Shown here: one piece after another, positions 11,858-20,877 of the stretch
How the letters are laid out: every line of letters starts with the position of its first letter
How positions within the stretch are numbered: the first letter of the stretch is position 1
NCBI RefSeq assembly: GCF_000716715.1
Contig: NZ_JNYJ01000034.1
Location: 1 to 64,000 of the forward strand
DNA: 64,000 bases
Origin: Dactylosporangium aurantiacum
GTDB lineage: Bacteria; Actinomycetota; Actinomycetes; Mycobacteriales; Micromonosporaceae
Reading direction: 5' to 3'
Program-made: the position numbers and the translations under genes
The notes under the pieces: model-generated
Told to the model about the DNA's origin: nothing
What the model saw: only the letters and a program-made list of their open reading frames with translations
Databases searched by the model: none

Positions 11858-13225
11858 GTGGACACTGCCGAGCCCGACGGCCGGCGCCGGTCGTTTGAGC
11901 AGCAGCTCCCGCAGGAGGTCGTGCGGGCGCTCGCCGAGCACGGTCACCTGGACCTGCTGCGCCGGGAGGCCGAGGCCGGCGACTACGAGTGCGCCGACGC
12001 GCTGGGCCGGCTGCTGCGCGCTCGCGGCGAACCCTCCGAGGCGGCCCTGAGGCTGCTGCGGCCGTTCCTCGACACGGACTGGGTGGCGCGGGCGGTGGAC
12101 CACATCGCCGAGATCCTCGTGGAGGACGGCGACGTCGGCCCGGCGATGGAGCTGCTGCGCCCGTTGGCCGACGAGGGCCAGCTCGAGGCCGTGGAGCGGT
12201 TCGGCGCCCTGCTGGTGGGGCTGGGCCGCGACGACGAGCTGCTCGCCATGCTGCGGCGGGGGCTGGCCGACCACCTGCACCCGATCGACGTGGTGGTCGA
12301 GCTGACCCGGGACCTGGGCCGCGACGACGAGGTGATCGGCCTGCTCCGGTCGCCGGTCGCCGCCGGGGCGGGCGTGGACAGTCTGCTGGCCTCCGTGCTG
12401 GAGCGCGCCGGCCGCCCGGCCGAGGCCGTCGCCGTGCTGTGGGCGTGCATCCGCGGAGGGCCGTACGCCGTCCAGGACGCCGAACAGCTCGCCGATGTCC
12501 TGGCGCGGCACGACCCGGAAGCGCTCGCCGACCTCGCCGCGGGCCACCGCCGTGCGTTCGCCGCGCGTCGCTACGCCCGCTGGTGCGAGGAGCGGGGCCG
12601 TGTCGACGACGCGGTGGCGGTGCTGGCGGGCCTCGCCGCGCGGCAGCAGCGGAAGCGGGAGCGGGAGCAGCGGCGGGAGCACGGCCTCGTCCCGTACCGC
12701 ATGGCGACGTGGTACGGGCCCGTCACCGAGGCCGCGCTCAACCGGAACGCGGCGTGGCTGCACGCCGACCTGCTGGCCCGGCACGGCCGGGTGCAGGAGG
12801 CGATCACGGTCCTGCGATCGGCGGCCGCTGCCGACCCGGCCCTCGTCCGCCCGCTGTGCGTGCTGCTGATCGGCCAGGACCGGCCGGACGAGGCGCGAGC
12901 CGTCGCGGCCGGGATCGCCGCCGCGGGATGGCCGGACCCGGTCCTGGTCCGACTGGAGTGGATCGAGGCGCTGGTCGCGGGCGGCCGCCACGAACAGGCG
13001 ATCGCCGAGCTGCGCACCGATCCCGACGCGGACGGCGGGTACGCCCGCGAGCGCCTGGCCGCCCTGCTGGCCGAGGCCGGCCCGCCGGACGAGGCGATCG
13101 CCATGCTCGGCCCGGCAGCCGAAGGGCATAACCGGATCCTGCTCGCGACGGCGTTGATCCGCGCGGGCCGGCCCGATGAGGCGATCGCGGCGTTGCACGC
13201 CGTGCCGGCGACGCACTGGGTGTGA
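11858..13225 (+). CDS. TPR-like helical-repeat protein of unknown function
   Basis: A 455-residue soluble, Ala/Leu/Arg-rich protein made of repeated helix pairs of roughly 30-35 residues, such as AVAVLWACIRGG, AITVLRSAAAADP, AIAELRTDPDAD and AIAALHAVPATHWV. The pattern resembles tetratricopeptide-type scaffolds seen in many actinomycete genomes, and no enzymatic motif is visible. The GTG at 11858 gives the first plausible start after TAGAGT. It is probably a single-gene unit and no partner can be named. Confidence 0.65.
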   Translation: MDTAEPDGRRRSFEQQLPQEVVRALAEHGHLDLLRREAEAGDYECADALGRLLRARGEPSEAALRLLRPFLDTDWVARAVDHIAEILVEDGDVGPAMELLRPLADEGQLEAVERFGALLVGLGRDDELLAMLRRGLADHLHPIDVVVELTRDLGRDDEVIGLLRSPVAAGAGVDSLLASVLERAGRPAEAVAVLWACIRGGPYAVQDAEQLADVLARHDPEALADLAAGHRRAFAARRYARWCEERGRVDDAVAVLAGLAARQQRKREREQRREHGLVPYRMATWYGPVTEAALNRNAAWLHADLLARHGRVQEAITVLRSAAAADPALVRPLCVLLIGQDRPDEARAVAAGIAAAGWPDPVLVRLEWIEALVAGGRHEQAIAELRTDPDADGGYARERLAALLAEAGPPDEAIAMLGPAAEGHNRILLATALIRAGRPDEAIAALHAVPATHWV

Positions 13226-13304
13226 ATGGACGCGCGAGTGCCGCCGCGTCCGCAGTTGGATGCCCCGGTGGTGGCGTTGGTGGACGGATGTCAGACGTGC
13301 GTCG

Positions 13305-13310
13305 TACATT
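13305..13310 (+). promoter_or_regulatory. -10 element of the toxin-antitoxin-like pair
   Basis: TACATT, 6 nt before ATG 13317. Confidence 0.5.
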
Positions 13311-13316
13311 GGTGGC

Positions 13317-13592
13317 ATGCCGTACCGCTGGTGGCCGGCGACGCTCGCGGCGCTGGTCGGCATCACCGACACCGAGGTGCTGCAGGCGTTGAACGCCGAT
13401 CGTCGGCGCCCCCTGCCGGGGTCCGCGCTCGGCATCCCGGCGCTCAGCATCTGGGCCCGCACCGAGGCGGGACGGCCACTGATCGTCGTGGTGAAGCAGG
13501 AAGGCCAGTTCAGCTGGGGCATCCTCGGAGCGAGGGACCTGAGCCCCGACGAGCTCGCCGAGTTCGAGAAGTGGGAGGCGAGCGCAGCATGA
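13317..13592 (+). CDS. Small BrnT-like putative toxin
   Basis: A 91-residue protein, first of a two-gene unit. The second half, with IVVVKQEGQFSWGILGARDLSPDEL, resembles the strand-rich core and terminal helix of BrnT/RelE-like toxins. The first half is unlike standard BrnT (it starts MPYRWWPATLAALVG). The next gene overlaps by four bases (ATGA) and looks like a ribbon-helix-helix antitoxin; toxin-first order is typical of BrnT/BrnA. Function is inferred from size, order and weak similarity. Confidence 0.5.
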   Translation: MPYRWWPATLAALVGITDTEVLQALNADRRRPLPGSALGIPALSIWARTEAGRPLIVVVKQEGQFSWGILGARDLSPDELAEFEKWEASAA

Positions 13593-13909
13593 GCACCGAC
13601 CCGCTCACCGAGCAGCAGATGGACGCCATGGTCGCGGCCGTCGCCGCCGGGGAGTTCACGTTCGACCGGGACGCGCCGCCGCCGGCCCTGCCGCCGAAGC
13701 CCGACGCCGAGGTCATGGCCGTCTACTCGATGCGGCTGCCGTCCGACGTGGCGCAGCGGCTCGCCGCCGTCGCGAAGAGCAAGGGTGTCAAGCCGTCGAC
13801 GCTGATGCGGCAGTATGTCGAATGGTGCCTGGCCACCGAGCTCAACGACCGACCGATCTCCCTCACCGACGCCCTGCGCGCCCTCACCCAGCTCCGCCCC
13901 GCCGCCTGA
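13589..13909 (+). CDS. CopG/BrnA-like putative antitoxin
   Basis: A 106-residue protein with an acidic, proline-containing N-terminus and a C-terminal segment MAVYSMRLPSDVAQRL-AAV-KGVKPSTLMRQYVEW (about 50-85) that fits a ribbon-helix-helix DNA-binding unit. It should bind its own promoter and neutralise the preceding gene product. ATG 13589 overlaps the preceding stop. Its own TGA lies in the first unit of the 17-bp tandem repeat that follows. Confidence 0.55.
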   Translation: MSTDPLTEQQMDAMVAAVAAGEFTFDRDAPPPALPPKPDAEVMAVYSMRLPSDVAQRLAAVAKSKGVKPSTLMRQYVEWCLATELNDRPISLTDALRALTQLRPAA

Positions 13910-14006
13910 GAGCCCGACCAGCCTGAGAGCCCGACCAGCCTGGGAGCCCGACCAGCCTGGGAGCCCGACCAGCCTGGGAGCCCGACCAGCCTGAGAGCCC
14001 AGCCGG
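13905..14006. repeat. Six 17-bp tandem repeats
   Basis: CCTGRGAGCCCGACCAG is repeated at 13905, 13922, 13939, 13956, 13973 and, degenerate, 13990. The first unit contains the stop of the antitoxin gene. Confidence 0.9.
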
Positions 14007-14069
14007 CCTGAAGACCTGACCGCCGGCGCGGCGCCCGGGAGGGAACGGCCGCCGCCACCGGCCGGCAGG

Positions 14070-14771
14070 TCAGGTGCGGATCAGCGCCAGGAGCAGCACG
14101 ATGCCCGCACGCCCCAGGTAGATCGTCGACTTCATCGGCGAGGCGCTCGGGGTGCCCGCCATCCGGGGGCGCATCGCCACGGGGATCTGCGTGATGCGGT
14201 AGCCGGACCGGGCGACCCGCACCAGCACCTCGATCGTGTCGCCGAGGTACTCCGCCGGATACCAGTGCGCGAAGAACTCGATGAGCTTCCGGTTGCAGGC
14301 ACGGTGCCCCGACGTGGTGTCGGTGAGCTTCGTGCGGGACAGCCGGGACAACACCGCCGAGAGCATCCGCATCGCCCACTTGCGGGGCCCGGTGACGCTG
14401 TACCCGCCCTCGCCGGCGAACCGGGCGCCGATGACCAGGTCGTGCTCGTCCAGGGCGTCGACGAGCTTCGGGATGTAGCGCGGGTCGTGCTGGCCGTCCG
14501 CGTCGACCTGGATCGCCACGTCGTAGCCGTGGTCGCGGGCGTACCGGTAGCCGGTGCGCATGGCACCGCCGACGCCCAGGTTGAACGGCAGCCGGGCCAC
14601 GATGGCGCCCGCCGACGCGGCACGCAGGGCGGTGTCGTCGGAGGAGCCGTCGTCGACCACGATGATGTCGACGCCGGGCAGCTCGCCGTGGACCTCGGCG
14701 ACCACGTCGGCGATGGAGCCGGCCTCGTTCCACGCCGGGATGATGATCAGGACCTTCTTACCGTTGATCAT
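14070..14771 (-). CDS. Family-2 glycosyltransferase (DPM-like)
   Basis: A 233-residue GT-A enzyme related to dolichol-/polyprenyl-phosphate sugar transferases. It opens with VLIIIPAWNEAGSI, has the nucleotide-sugar segment IIVVDDGSSDDT, and the metal-binding VDADGQHD near residue 93. A short hydrophobic end (GIVLLLALI) may touch the membrane. It is the last gene of a minus-strand rmlB-rmlD-DUF2304-GT operon and overlaps DUF2304 by 14 bases. DUF2304 proteins usually accompany such transferases, so the pair probably moves a sugar onto a lipid carrier. Confidence 0.88.
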   Translation of the reverse strand: MINGKKVLIIIPAWNEAGSIADVVAEVHGELPGVDIIVVDDGSSDDTALRAASAGAIVARLPFNLGVGGAMRTGYRYARDHGYDVAIQVDADGQHDPRYIPKLVDALDEHDLVIGARFAGEGGYSVTGPRKWAMRMLSAVLSRLSRTKLTDTTSGHRACNRKLIEFFAHWYPAEYLGDTIEVLVRVARSGYRITQIPVAMRPRMAGTPSASPMKSTIYLGRAGIVLLLALIRT

Positions 14772-15147
14772 CGGAGACCTCGGTGGTGGGGGCCGGCACG
14801 GCGGAGGACTCGCGGGGACGGCCGAGCTCGCTGCGCAGCAGGGCCAGGTCCTCGGCCAGGGTCCGGGTCTCCTCCTCCAGGCGGCTCACCTCCCAGCTCA
14901 GGTGCACCGTGACCAGGAGCAGGAAGACGATGCCGAGGAACAGCACGAGGCTGACCCCGGACGCGATGCCGATCGCCTCGGCCAGGTTGTCCGTCAGGAA
15001 CGGGAAGAACGCCATCGGCAGGATGACGATGCTGACGACGAGCCACAGGATCGCGTACTTCTCCTGCAGCTGCCGGCGGCGCAGCAGCTCCACCATGAAG
15101 GCCAGGACCGCCAGGGCGGTCAGCCCCGTGACGATGGTGAGTTTCAC
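14758..15147 (-). CDS. DUF2304 membrane protein
   Basis: A 129-residue protein with three hydrophobic segments (about 4-22, 33-52, 65-88) followed by a charged coiled-coil-like end. This matches DUF2304, which is almost always coded beside a DPM-like glycosyltransferase, as here. The GTG at 15147 overlaps the rmlD stop by four bases. Confidence 0.82.
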   Translation of the reverse strand: MKLTIVTGLTALAVLAFMVELLRRRQLQEKYAILWLVVSIVILPMAFFPFLTDNLAEAIGIASGVSLVLFLGIVFLLLVTVHLSWEVSRLEEETRTLAEDLALLRSELGRPRESSAVPAPTTEVSDDQR

Positions 15148-16025
15148 CCGGCACCCCCACTGGTCGTGCTCACGACGGCTGCGAACGCGGGGTCGTGCAG
15201 CGCCGCGGTCAGCATGGTATGCCAGTCCCGCAGCGGCGCCATCCCCGCGGCCGCCCACCGGTCGTGGCCGAGCACGCTGTAGGAGGGCCGGGCGGCCGGG
15301 GTCCGGTACGCGGCGCTGGTCGTGCGCCGCACCCGGGCGGGGTCCAGCCCGGCGATGGTGAACACCGCCTGGGCGAGCCCGTGCCACGTGGTCTGCCCCG
15401 ACGCGGTGCCGTGGTACACCCCGGCGGGGGCGTCGGCGTCGGCCAGCTCGACGAGCCGCCGGGCCAGGTCCCGCGACCAGGTCGGCTGGCCCGCCTGGTC
15501 GTCGACCACGTCGACGAAGTCGCGGGTGGCGGCGAGGCGCAGCATCGTCTTGACGAAGTTGCGGCCGGCCGCGCCGTACAGCCAGGCGGTGCGCACCACG
15601 TACCCGGTGGTGGGCAGCGTGGCCAGCACGGCCTGCTCGCCGGCGAGCTTGCTGCGCCCGTACGCGTTCAGCGGCGCGGTCGGCGCGTCCTCCGGGTAGG
15701 GCGACGTGCCCGCCCCGTCGAAGACGTAATCGGTTGAAACGTGCACAAGTCGGGCACCGGTCGCGTGGCACGCCGAGGCGAGCACCGCCACGCCGGTGCC
15801 GTTGACCGCGAGGGCGGCCTCGTACGCCGTCTCCGCGCCGTCCACGTCCGTCCAGGCCGCCGCGTTGAGCACGACGTCGTGCCCGGCGACCGCCTCGGCC
15901 ACCGCCGGGGCGTCCGTGACGTCCAGGTCGGCGCGCTTGAGGGCGGTCACCGCCCGCCCGTCCAGCGCCGCGAGCAGGTCCTGGCCGAGCATCCCGCCCG
16001 CGCCGGTGACCAGGTAGCGCGTCAC
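15144..16025 (-). CDS. rmlD: dTDP-4-dehydrorhamnose reductase RmlD
   Basis: A 293-residue NAD(P)H-dependent reductase, the last step to dTDP-L-rhamnose. It has the Rossmann motif VTGAGGMLGQDL at the start, NAAAWTDVDGAE, STDYVFDG, and the active-site YGRSK Tyr/Lys pair near residue 130. Start GTG 16025 overlaps the rmlB stop (GTGA); an in-frame ATG ten codons earlier would lie inside rmlB. Confidence 0.9.
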   Translation of the reverse strand: MTRYLVTGAGGMLGQDLLAALDGRAVTALKRADLDVTDAPAVAEAVAGHDVVLNAAAWTDVDGAETAYEAALAVNGTGVAVLASACHATGARLVHVSTDYVFDGAGTSPYPEDAPTAPLNAYGRSKLAGEQAVLATLPTTGYVVRTAWLYGAAGRNFVKTMLRLAATRDFVDVVDDQAGQPTWSRDLARRLVELADADAPAGVYHGTASGQTTWHGLAQAVFTIAGLDPARVRRTTSAAYRTPAARPSYSVLGHDRWAAAGMAPLRDWHTMLTAALHDPAFAAVVSTTSGGAG

Positions 16026-17005
16026 AGGGCCGCGCGCGTCTTCAGGGGCTCCCACCAGGAGCGGTTCTCCTTGTACCAGGCCACCGTCGCCGCGATGCCG
16101 TCCTCGAACGACACGGCCGGCGCGTAGCCGAGCTCGTTGCTGATCTTCTCGTGGCTCAGCGAGTAGCGCCGGTCGTGGCCCTTGCGGTCCTCGACGTGGC
16201 GCACCGCCGACCAGTCCCGGCCGGTCGCCGCGAGCAGCACCTCGGTGAGCTCACGGTTGGTGAGCTCCCGGCCGCCGCCGATGTTGTACACCTCGCCGGC
16301 ACGGCCCTTCTCCAGCGCCAGCTGGATGCCCGTGCAGTGGTCGGACACGTGCAGCCAGTCACGGATGTTGCCGCCGTCGCCGTACAGCGGGACCTGCTGG
16401 CCGTCAATGAGGTTCGTGACGAACAGCGGGATGACCTTTTCAGGAAACTGGTAATGACCGTAGTTGTTGGAACACCGGGTGACCACGACCTCCATGCCGT
16501 GGGTGCGGTGGTAGGCCAGCACCAGCAGGTCGGAGCCGGCCTTCGACGCCGAGTACGGCGAGTTGGGCTGCAGCGGCCACTCCTCGGTCCACGAGCCCTC
16601 GTCGATCGAGCCGTACACCTCGTCGGTGGACACGTGCAGGAAGCGCCCGACGCCGGCCCGCCGCGCCGCGTCGAGCAGGACCTGGGTGCCGATGACGTTG
16701 GTCGTCACGAACGGCCCCGCGCCCAGGATCGAGCGGTCGACGTGCGACTCCGCGGCGAAGTGCACGACCGCGTCGTGCCCCGGCATGAGCTGCTCGACCA
16801 GGTCGGTGTCGCAGATGTCGCCCTCGACGAAGGTCAGGGCGGAGTCGCCGGCCACGGGTGCCAGATTGTCCCGGTTGCCGGAATAGGTGAGCTTGTCGAG
16901 CACGGTCACGGCCGCGCCGGCGTGGGCCGGGTAACCGCCTCCGAGGAGGGTGCGGACGTAGTGGGAGCCGATGAACCCGGCACCGCCGGTGACGAGGATT
17001 CTCAC
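16022..17005 (-). CDS. rmlB: dTDP-glucose 4,6-dehydratase RmlB
   Basis: A 327-residue extended short-chain dehydrogenase that makes dTDP-4-keto-6-deoxyglucose. GGAGFIGSH binds NAD+, followed by FAAESHVDRSI, STDEVYG, the catalytic YSASK (Tyr and Lys near 152-156) and NNYGHYQFPEKVIP. The GTG start is preceded on the minus strand by TAGACT 9 nt upstream, and it diverges from rmlA. Confidence 0.95.
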   Translation of the reverse strand: MRILVTGGAGFIGSHYVRTLLGGGYPAHAGAAVTVLDKLTYSGNRDNLAPVAGDSALTFVEGDICDTDLVEQLMPGHDAVVHFAAESHVDRSILGAGPFVTTNVIGTQVLLDAARRAGVGRFLHVSTDEVYGSIDEGSWTEEWPLQPNSPYSASKAGSDLLVLAYHRTHGMEVVVTRCSNNYGHYQFPEKVIPLFVTNLIDGQQVPLYGDGGNIRDWLHVSDHCTGIQLALEKGRAGEVYNIGGGRELTNRELTEVLLAATGRDWSAVRHVEDRKGHDRRYSLSHEKISNELGYAPAVSFEDGIAATVAWYKENRSWWEPLKTRAAL

Positions 17006-17014
17006 GGGTTCGGG

Positions 17015-17020
17015 AGTCTA
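17015..17020 (-). promoter_or_regulatory. Possible -10 element of rmlB operon
   Basis: TAGACT on the minus strand, 9 nt before the rmlB GTG; spacing is wider than in the other leaderless starts. Confidence 0.35.
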
Positions 17021-17066
17021 GTCCACCACGATGGACGCTGAGTCGACCGAGGGTGCGCACAACCCG

Positions 17067-17072
17067 TAAGGT
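17067..17072 (+). promoter_or_regulatory. -10 element of rmlA
   Basis: TAAGGT, 6 nt before GTG 17079, within the rmlB/rmlA divergent region. Confidence 0.5.
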
Positions 17073-17078
17073 GGCCGG

Positions 17079-17948
17079 GTGCGTGGCATCATCCTCGCCG
17101 GTGGCACCGGCTCCCGCCTCTGGCCGCTGACGAAAGCGGTGTCGAAGCAGCTCATGCCCGTCTTCGACAAACCGATGATCTACTACCCGCTCACCACGCT
17201 GGTGATGGCCGGGGTGCGCGAGATCCTCGTCATCACCACCCCGGAGGACCAGGACCAGTTCCGCCGGCTGCTCGGCGACGGCTCCCAGTGGGGCCTCGAG
17301 CTCAGTTACGCGGCGCAACCACGCCCCGAGGGCCTCGCCCAGGCGTTCATCATCGGCGCGGACTTCATCGGCGACGACAGTGTCGCGCTGGTGCTCGGCG
17401 ACAACATCTTCCACGGCGCGCAGCTCGGCCAGCGCCTCGCCGACAACGGCGAGCTCAAGGGCGGGCGGGTGTTCGCCTACCCGGTGGCCAACCCGCAGGA
17501 CTACGGCGTCGTGGAGTTCGACGCCGACGGCAAGGTCCTGTCGATCGAGGAGAAGCCGGCCCGGCCGAAGTCGCGCTACGCGGTGCCCGGTTTGTACTTC
17601 TACGACAACCGGGTGGTCCAGATCGCCCGCGAGCTCAAGCCCAGCGACCGGGGGGAGCTGGAGATCACCGCGGTCAACGCCGCCTATCTCGAGCGCGACG
17701 AACTGCACGTGGCAATCCTGGATCGCGGCACGGCGTGGCTCGACACGGGTACGTTCAACACGATGGTCCAGGCCGCCGAGTTCGTCCGCGTGATCGAGGA
17801 GCGGCAGGGCCTCAAGATCGGTTGCGTGGAGGAGGTCGTGTGGCGTGCGGGCTTCATCGACGACGCACAGCTGCGCGCACTCGCCGAGCCGTTGCGCAAG
17901 AGCGGCTACGGCGAGTACCTGATCCAATTGCTGGATTGGGAAGGCTGA
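17079..17948 (+). CDS. rmlA: Glucose-1-phosphate thymidylyltransferase RmlA
   Basis: A 289-residue enzyme that makes dTDP-glucose, the first step of the rhamnose pathway. The signature [16 protein letters not shown] is at the N-terminus, followed by [24 protein letters not shown] and [13 protein letters not shown]. Length is typical. It is divergent from rmlB, and the epimerase follows 64 bp downstream. Confidence 0.95.
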   Translation: MRGIILAGGTGSRLWPLTKAVSKQLMPVFDKPMIYYPLTTLVMAGVREILVITTPEDQDQFRRLLGDGSQWGLELSYAAQPRPEGLAQAFIIGADFIGDDSVALVLGDNIFHGAQLGQRLADNGELKGGRVFAYPVANPQDYGVVEFDADGKVLSIEEKPARPKSRYAVPGLYFYDNRVVQIARELKPSDRGELEITAVNAAYLERDELHVAILDRGTAWLDTGTFNTMVQAAEFVRVIEERQGLKIGCVEEVVWRAGFIDDAQLRALAEPLRKSGYGEYLIQLLDWEG

Positions 17949-18012
17949 GCGGCGCTCCCACAATGAGCCGACAGAGCAACACAACGACATCGCGACGGGT
18001 GGGGCCGCATAC

Positions 18013-18612
18013 GTGAAGTACCGACAGCTTTCGATCGCCGGAGCCTGGGAGATCACCCCGGTGCAGCACGGTGATCCCCGCGGGCTGTTCCTGGAGTTCT
18101 ACCGGTTCGAGCAGCTCAGCGCCGAGGTCGGGCACCCGCTGCGGCTGGCGCAGGGCAACCTGTCGGTGTCCGCGCGGGGGGTCGTGCGGGGCATCCACTT
18201 CGCCGACGTGCCGCCGGGCCAGGCGAAGTACATCACCTGCACCAGGGGCGCCCTGCTCGACGTCGTCGTCGACATCCGGGTCGGATCCCCGACATTCGGC
18301 CGGTGGGAGGGTGTGCAGCTCGACGACGTCGACCGGCGGGCGCTGTACCTCAGCGAAGGCCTCGGCCACGGGTTCTGCGCGCTCACCGACGACGCCACCA
18401 TCACCTACCTGTGCTCGGAGAGCTACAACCCGACGGGGGAGCACGGCATCCACCCGCTCGACCCGGAGCTCGGCATCGTGTGGCCCGTCGACGAGCCGCA
18501 GCTGTCCGCCCGCGACGCCGCCGCGCCGTCACTGGCCGAGATGCGCGACGCCGGGCGGCTGCCGGACTTCGCCACCTGCGAGGCGTATACACAAAGTCTG
18601 CGGGCGCAATAG
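18013..18612 (+). CDS. rmlC: dTDP-4-dehydrorhamnose 3,5-epimerase RmlC
   Basis: A 199-residue cupin epimerase. GDPRGLFLEFYR, GVVRGIHF with the catalytic His, GALLDVVVDIRVGSPTFG and LGHGFCAL (near 117-124) match the family. Together with rmlA, rmlB and rmlD it completes dTDP-L-rhamnose (or a related deoxysugar) synthesis. The GTG start at 18013 is supported by the conserved N-terminal strand; no strong ribosome site is seen. Confidence 0.92.
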   Translation: MKYRQLSIAGAWEITPVQHGDPRGLFLEFYRFEQLSAEVGHPLRLAQGNLSVSARGVVRGIHFADVPPGQAKYITCTRGALLDVVVDIRVGSPTFGRWEGVQLDDVDRRALYLSEGLGHGFCALTDDATITYLCSESYNPTGEHGIHPLDPELGIVWPVDEPQLSARDAAAPSLAEMRDAGRLPDFATCEAYTQSLRAQ

Positions 18613-18635
18613 GGCCGGATCGGCGTTCAGGCGGC

Positions 18636-18641
18636 TAATGT
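18636..18641 (+). promoter_or_regulatory. -10 element of pafA
   Basis: TAATGT, 6 nt before ATG 18648. Confidence 0.55.
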
Positions 18642-18647
18642 TCGTAC

Positions 18648-20006
18648 ATGGACCGGCGAATTTTCGGCCTTGAGACCGAATACGGGGTCACGTGCACCTA
18701 TCGGGGACAGCGCCGCCTGTCCCCCGACGAGGTCGCCCGCTATCTGTTCCGGCGCGTCGTGTCGTGGGGCCGTTCCAGCAACGTGTTCCTGCGCAACGGC
18801 GCGCGCCTCTACCTGGATGTCGGCTCCCACCCGGAATACGCGACGCCCGAGTGCGACTCGGTGCCCGACCTGGTCGTGCACGACCGGGCCGGCGAGCGGA
18901 TCCTCGAAGGCCTGCTGGTCGACGCCGAGCGCCGGCTGCACGACGAGGGGATCGCGGGCGAGATCTACCTGTTCAAGAACAACACCGACTCCGCCGGCAA
19001 CTCGTACGGCTGCCACGAGAACTACCTGGTCAGCCGGCACGGCGAGTTCGGACGCCTCGCCGACATCCTGATCCCGTTCCTCGTCACCCGCCAGCTCATC
19101 TGCGGCGCCGGGAAGGTGCTGCAGACCCCTCGCGGCGCCGTCTACTGCCTCTCGCAGCGCGCCGAGCACATCTGGGAGGGCGTCTCCTCGGCGACCACCC
19201 GGTCCCGCCCGATCATCAACACCCGCGACGAGCCGCACGCCGACGCCGAGCGGTACCGGCGCCTGCACGTCATCGTCGGCGACTCCAACATGAACGAGGT
19301 CACCACGCTGCTCAAGGTCGGCACCGCCGACATCGTGCTGCGGATGATCGAGGCCGGCGTCGCCATGCGGGACCTGTCGCTGGAGAACCCGATCCGCGCC
19401 ATCCGGGAGGTGTCCCACGACATCACCGGCCGCCGGCGGGTCCGCCTGGCCAGCGGCAAGGAGGTCAGCGCGCTGGAGATCCAGCAGGAGTACTTCGAGA
19501 AGGCCACCGAGTTCCTCGACCGGCGCGGCGCCGACGCGGCGACCAAGCGGGTCATGGACCTGTGGGGCCGGGTCCTCAACGCGGTCGAGACCGGCAGCCT
19601 CAAGGACGTCGAGCGGGAGATCGACTGGGTGACCAAGCTCGGCCTGATCGAGCGCTACCAGCAGAAGCACGACCTGCCGCTGTCGCACCCGCGGGTCGCG
19701 CAGATGGACCTGGCGTACCACGACCTGCGCCGCGGCCGGGGCCTGTACGGACTGCTGGAGCGCCGGGGCAAGGTCGACCGGGTCGCCACCGACCTCGACA
19801 TCTTCGAGGCCAAGGAGACCCCGCCGCAGACCACGCGGGCCCGCCTGCGCGGTGAGTTCATCCGGCACGCGCAGGAGCGCCGCCGCGACTTCACCGTCGA
19901 CTGGGTCCACCTGAAGCTCAACGACCAGGCGCAGCGCACCGTGCTGTGCAAGGACCCGTTCCGGGCCTACGACGAGCGCGTCGACCGACTGATCGCCAGT
20001 ATGTGA
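18648..20006 (+). CDS. pafA: Pup-protein ligase PafA
   Basis: A 452-residue ligase that joins the C-terminal Glu of Pup to lysines of target proteins, using ATP. It starts [15 protein letters not shown] with the metal-binding Glu9, and keeps [23 protein letters not shown] and [11 protein letters not shown] in common with Dop. It lacks the Dop loop. It stands apart from dop-pup-prcBA because a helical-repeat gene, a toxin-antitoxin-like pair and the rml cassette lie between. Confidence 0.97.
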   Translation: MDRRIFGLETEYGVTCTYRGQRRLSPDEVARYLFRRVVSWGRSSNVFLRNGARLYLDVGSHPEYATPECDSVPDLVVHDRAGERILEGLLVDAERRLHDEGIAGEIYLFKNNTDSAGNSYGCHENYLVSRHGEFGRLADILIPFLVTRQLICGAGKVLQTPRGAVYCLSQRAEHIWEGVSSATTRSRPIINTRDEPHADAERYRRLHVIVGDSNMNEVTTLLKVGTADIVLRMIEAGVAMRDLSLENPIRAIREVSHDITGRRRVRLASGKEVSALEIQQEYFEKATEFLDRRGADAATKRVMDLWGRVLNAVETGSLKDVEREIDWVTKLGLIERYQQKHDLPLSHPRVAQMDLAYHDLRRGRGLYGLLERRGKVDRVATDLDIFEAKETPPQTTRARLRGEFIRHAQERRRDFTVDWVHLKLNDQAQRTVLCKDPFRAYDERVDRLIASM

Positions 20007-20031
20007 ACGTTGGGTTAGGCTGACCGGCGCT

Positions 20032-20250
20032 ATGGATGACGAGATTCCCGCCGGTCAGCCCGCCCCCAAGCCGAAGGCGAGTGACAACCCGGACAAGCCG
20101 CGGTCCAACCGCCACGGCCGCCGGTTGCAGCGCATCCGCGAGGAGATCGAGCGCAACCGCACCGAGGGCCCGGCCATCCCGACGTGGGTCCTCGCGCTCA
20201 CCCTCGTGCTCATCATCGCCGTCATGACCGCGCTGGTGGTCTACTCGTGA
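20032..20250 (+). CDS. Small C-tail-anchored membrane protein
   Basis: A 72-residue protein: a polar, basic N-terminal part (RSNRHGRRLQRIREEIERNR) and one C-terminal transmembrane helix (about 51-70, WVLALTLVLIIAVMTALVV). Function unknown. It overlaps the following lipoprotein gene by four bases (GTGA) and lies 26 bp after pafA, so it may share the pafA transcript. Confidence 0.7.
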   Translation: MDDEIPAGQPAPKPKASDNPDKPRSNRHGRRLQRIREEIERNRTEGPAIPTWVLALTLVLIIAVMTALVVYS

Positions 20251-20828
20251 AGCGCCTCGCGGCCACCGCCGCTGCCGCCTGCCTGCTGCTCGCCGGCTGC
20301 ACCGACGACGGCGAGCGCCGCACCCCGCTGCCCGCCAGCCCCGCCGTCACCGGCGAGGCGTCCGCGCTGCCGCTGCCCTCGCCGAGCCTGCCGCCGGTGG
20401 TCAACTCCGACGGTTGCCAGGGTCTCGTCACCGCCGCCCAGGTGCAGAAGGCCACCGGGCTGGCGGTGCAGGCCAGCGCCGGCGACGGCGCCGCCGCGGT
20501 CGCCCAGTACGGCCAGGCCGTGCAGAGCCTCGGCCTCAACGCGCGCGCCCGGATGTGCCCGTTCGGCAACGCCGCCGGCGACCAGGTCACCGTGGTCGCG
20601 CTGACGTTCCCCGACGCGGCGCAGTCGCAGAAGCTGTGGACGACGATCAAGTCGCTCGAGGCGGTCGGCGGCGTCGGCGAGGCCGCGCTCAGCGACCGGA
20701 CCAAGACCCTGCTGGCCCGCCGCGGCAAGGCGATCGTCGCGGTCTACCTGGTCGCGGCGGCCGCGCCCGAGGCCAACCACCTCGGCCAGCTGCAGTCCGT
20801 CGCCAACGCCGCCCTCGCCAAGGCCTGA
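20247..20828 (+). CDS. Putative lipoprotein
   Basis: A 193-residue exported protein with a lipobox LLAGC (Cys18). A Pro/Ser-rich linker leads to a domain of about 140 residues with a conserved-looking cysteine pair (Cys in DGCQGLV and in ARMCPFGN) that may form a disulfide, as in many small actinobacterial lipoproteins of the DUF3558-like type. No enzyme motif is seen. The GTG start overlaps the preceding stop. Confidence 0.7.
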   Translation: MKRLAATAAAACLLLAGCTDDGERRTPLPASPAVTGEASALPLPSPSLPPVVNSDGCQGLVTAAQVQKATGLAVQASAGDGAAAVAQYGQAVQSLGLNARARMCPFGNAAGDQVTVVALTFPDAAQSQKLWTTIKSLEAVGGVGEAALSDRTKTLLARRGKAIVAVYLVAAAAPEANHLGQLQSVANAALAKA

Positions 20829-20836
20829 GCCGGCGG

Positions 20837-20850
20837 CCCTCGCGAGGGCT
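20837..20850. terminator. Short palindromic hairpin between convergent genes
   Basis: GCCCTCGCGAGGGC is a perfect 14-bp palindrome 8 bp after the lipoprotein stop. Confidence 0.4.
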
Positions 20851-20877
20851 CAGCGGCCGCGTTCGTCGACGCCCGGG

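Noticed and set aside
13905..14006. 17-bp repeats as a CRISPR array
   Set aside because: Units are directly adjacent with no unique spacers, and no cas gene is present. The RecB-like protein at 273-1127 resembles Cas4 only at the superfamily level.
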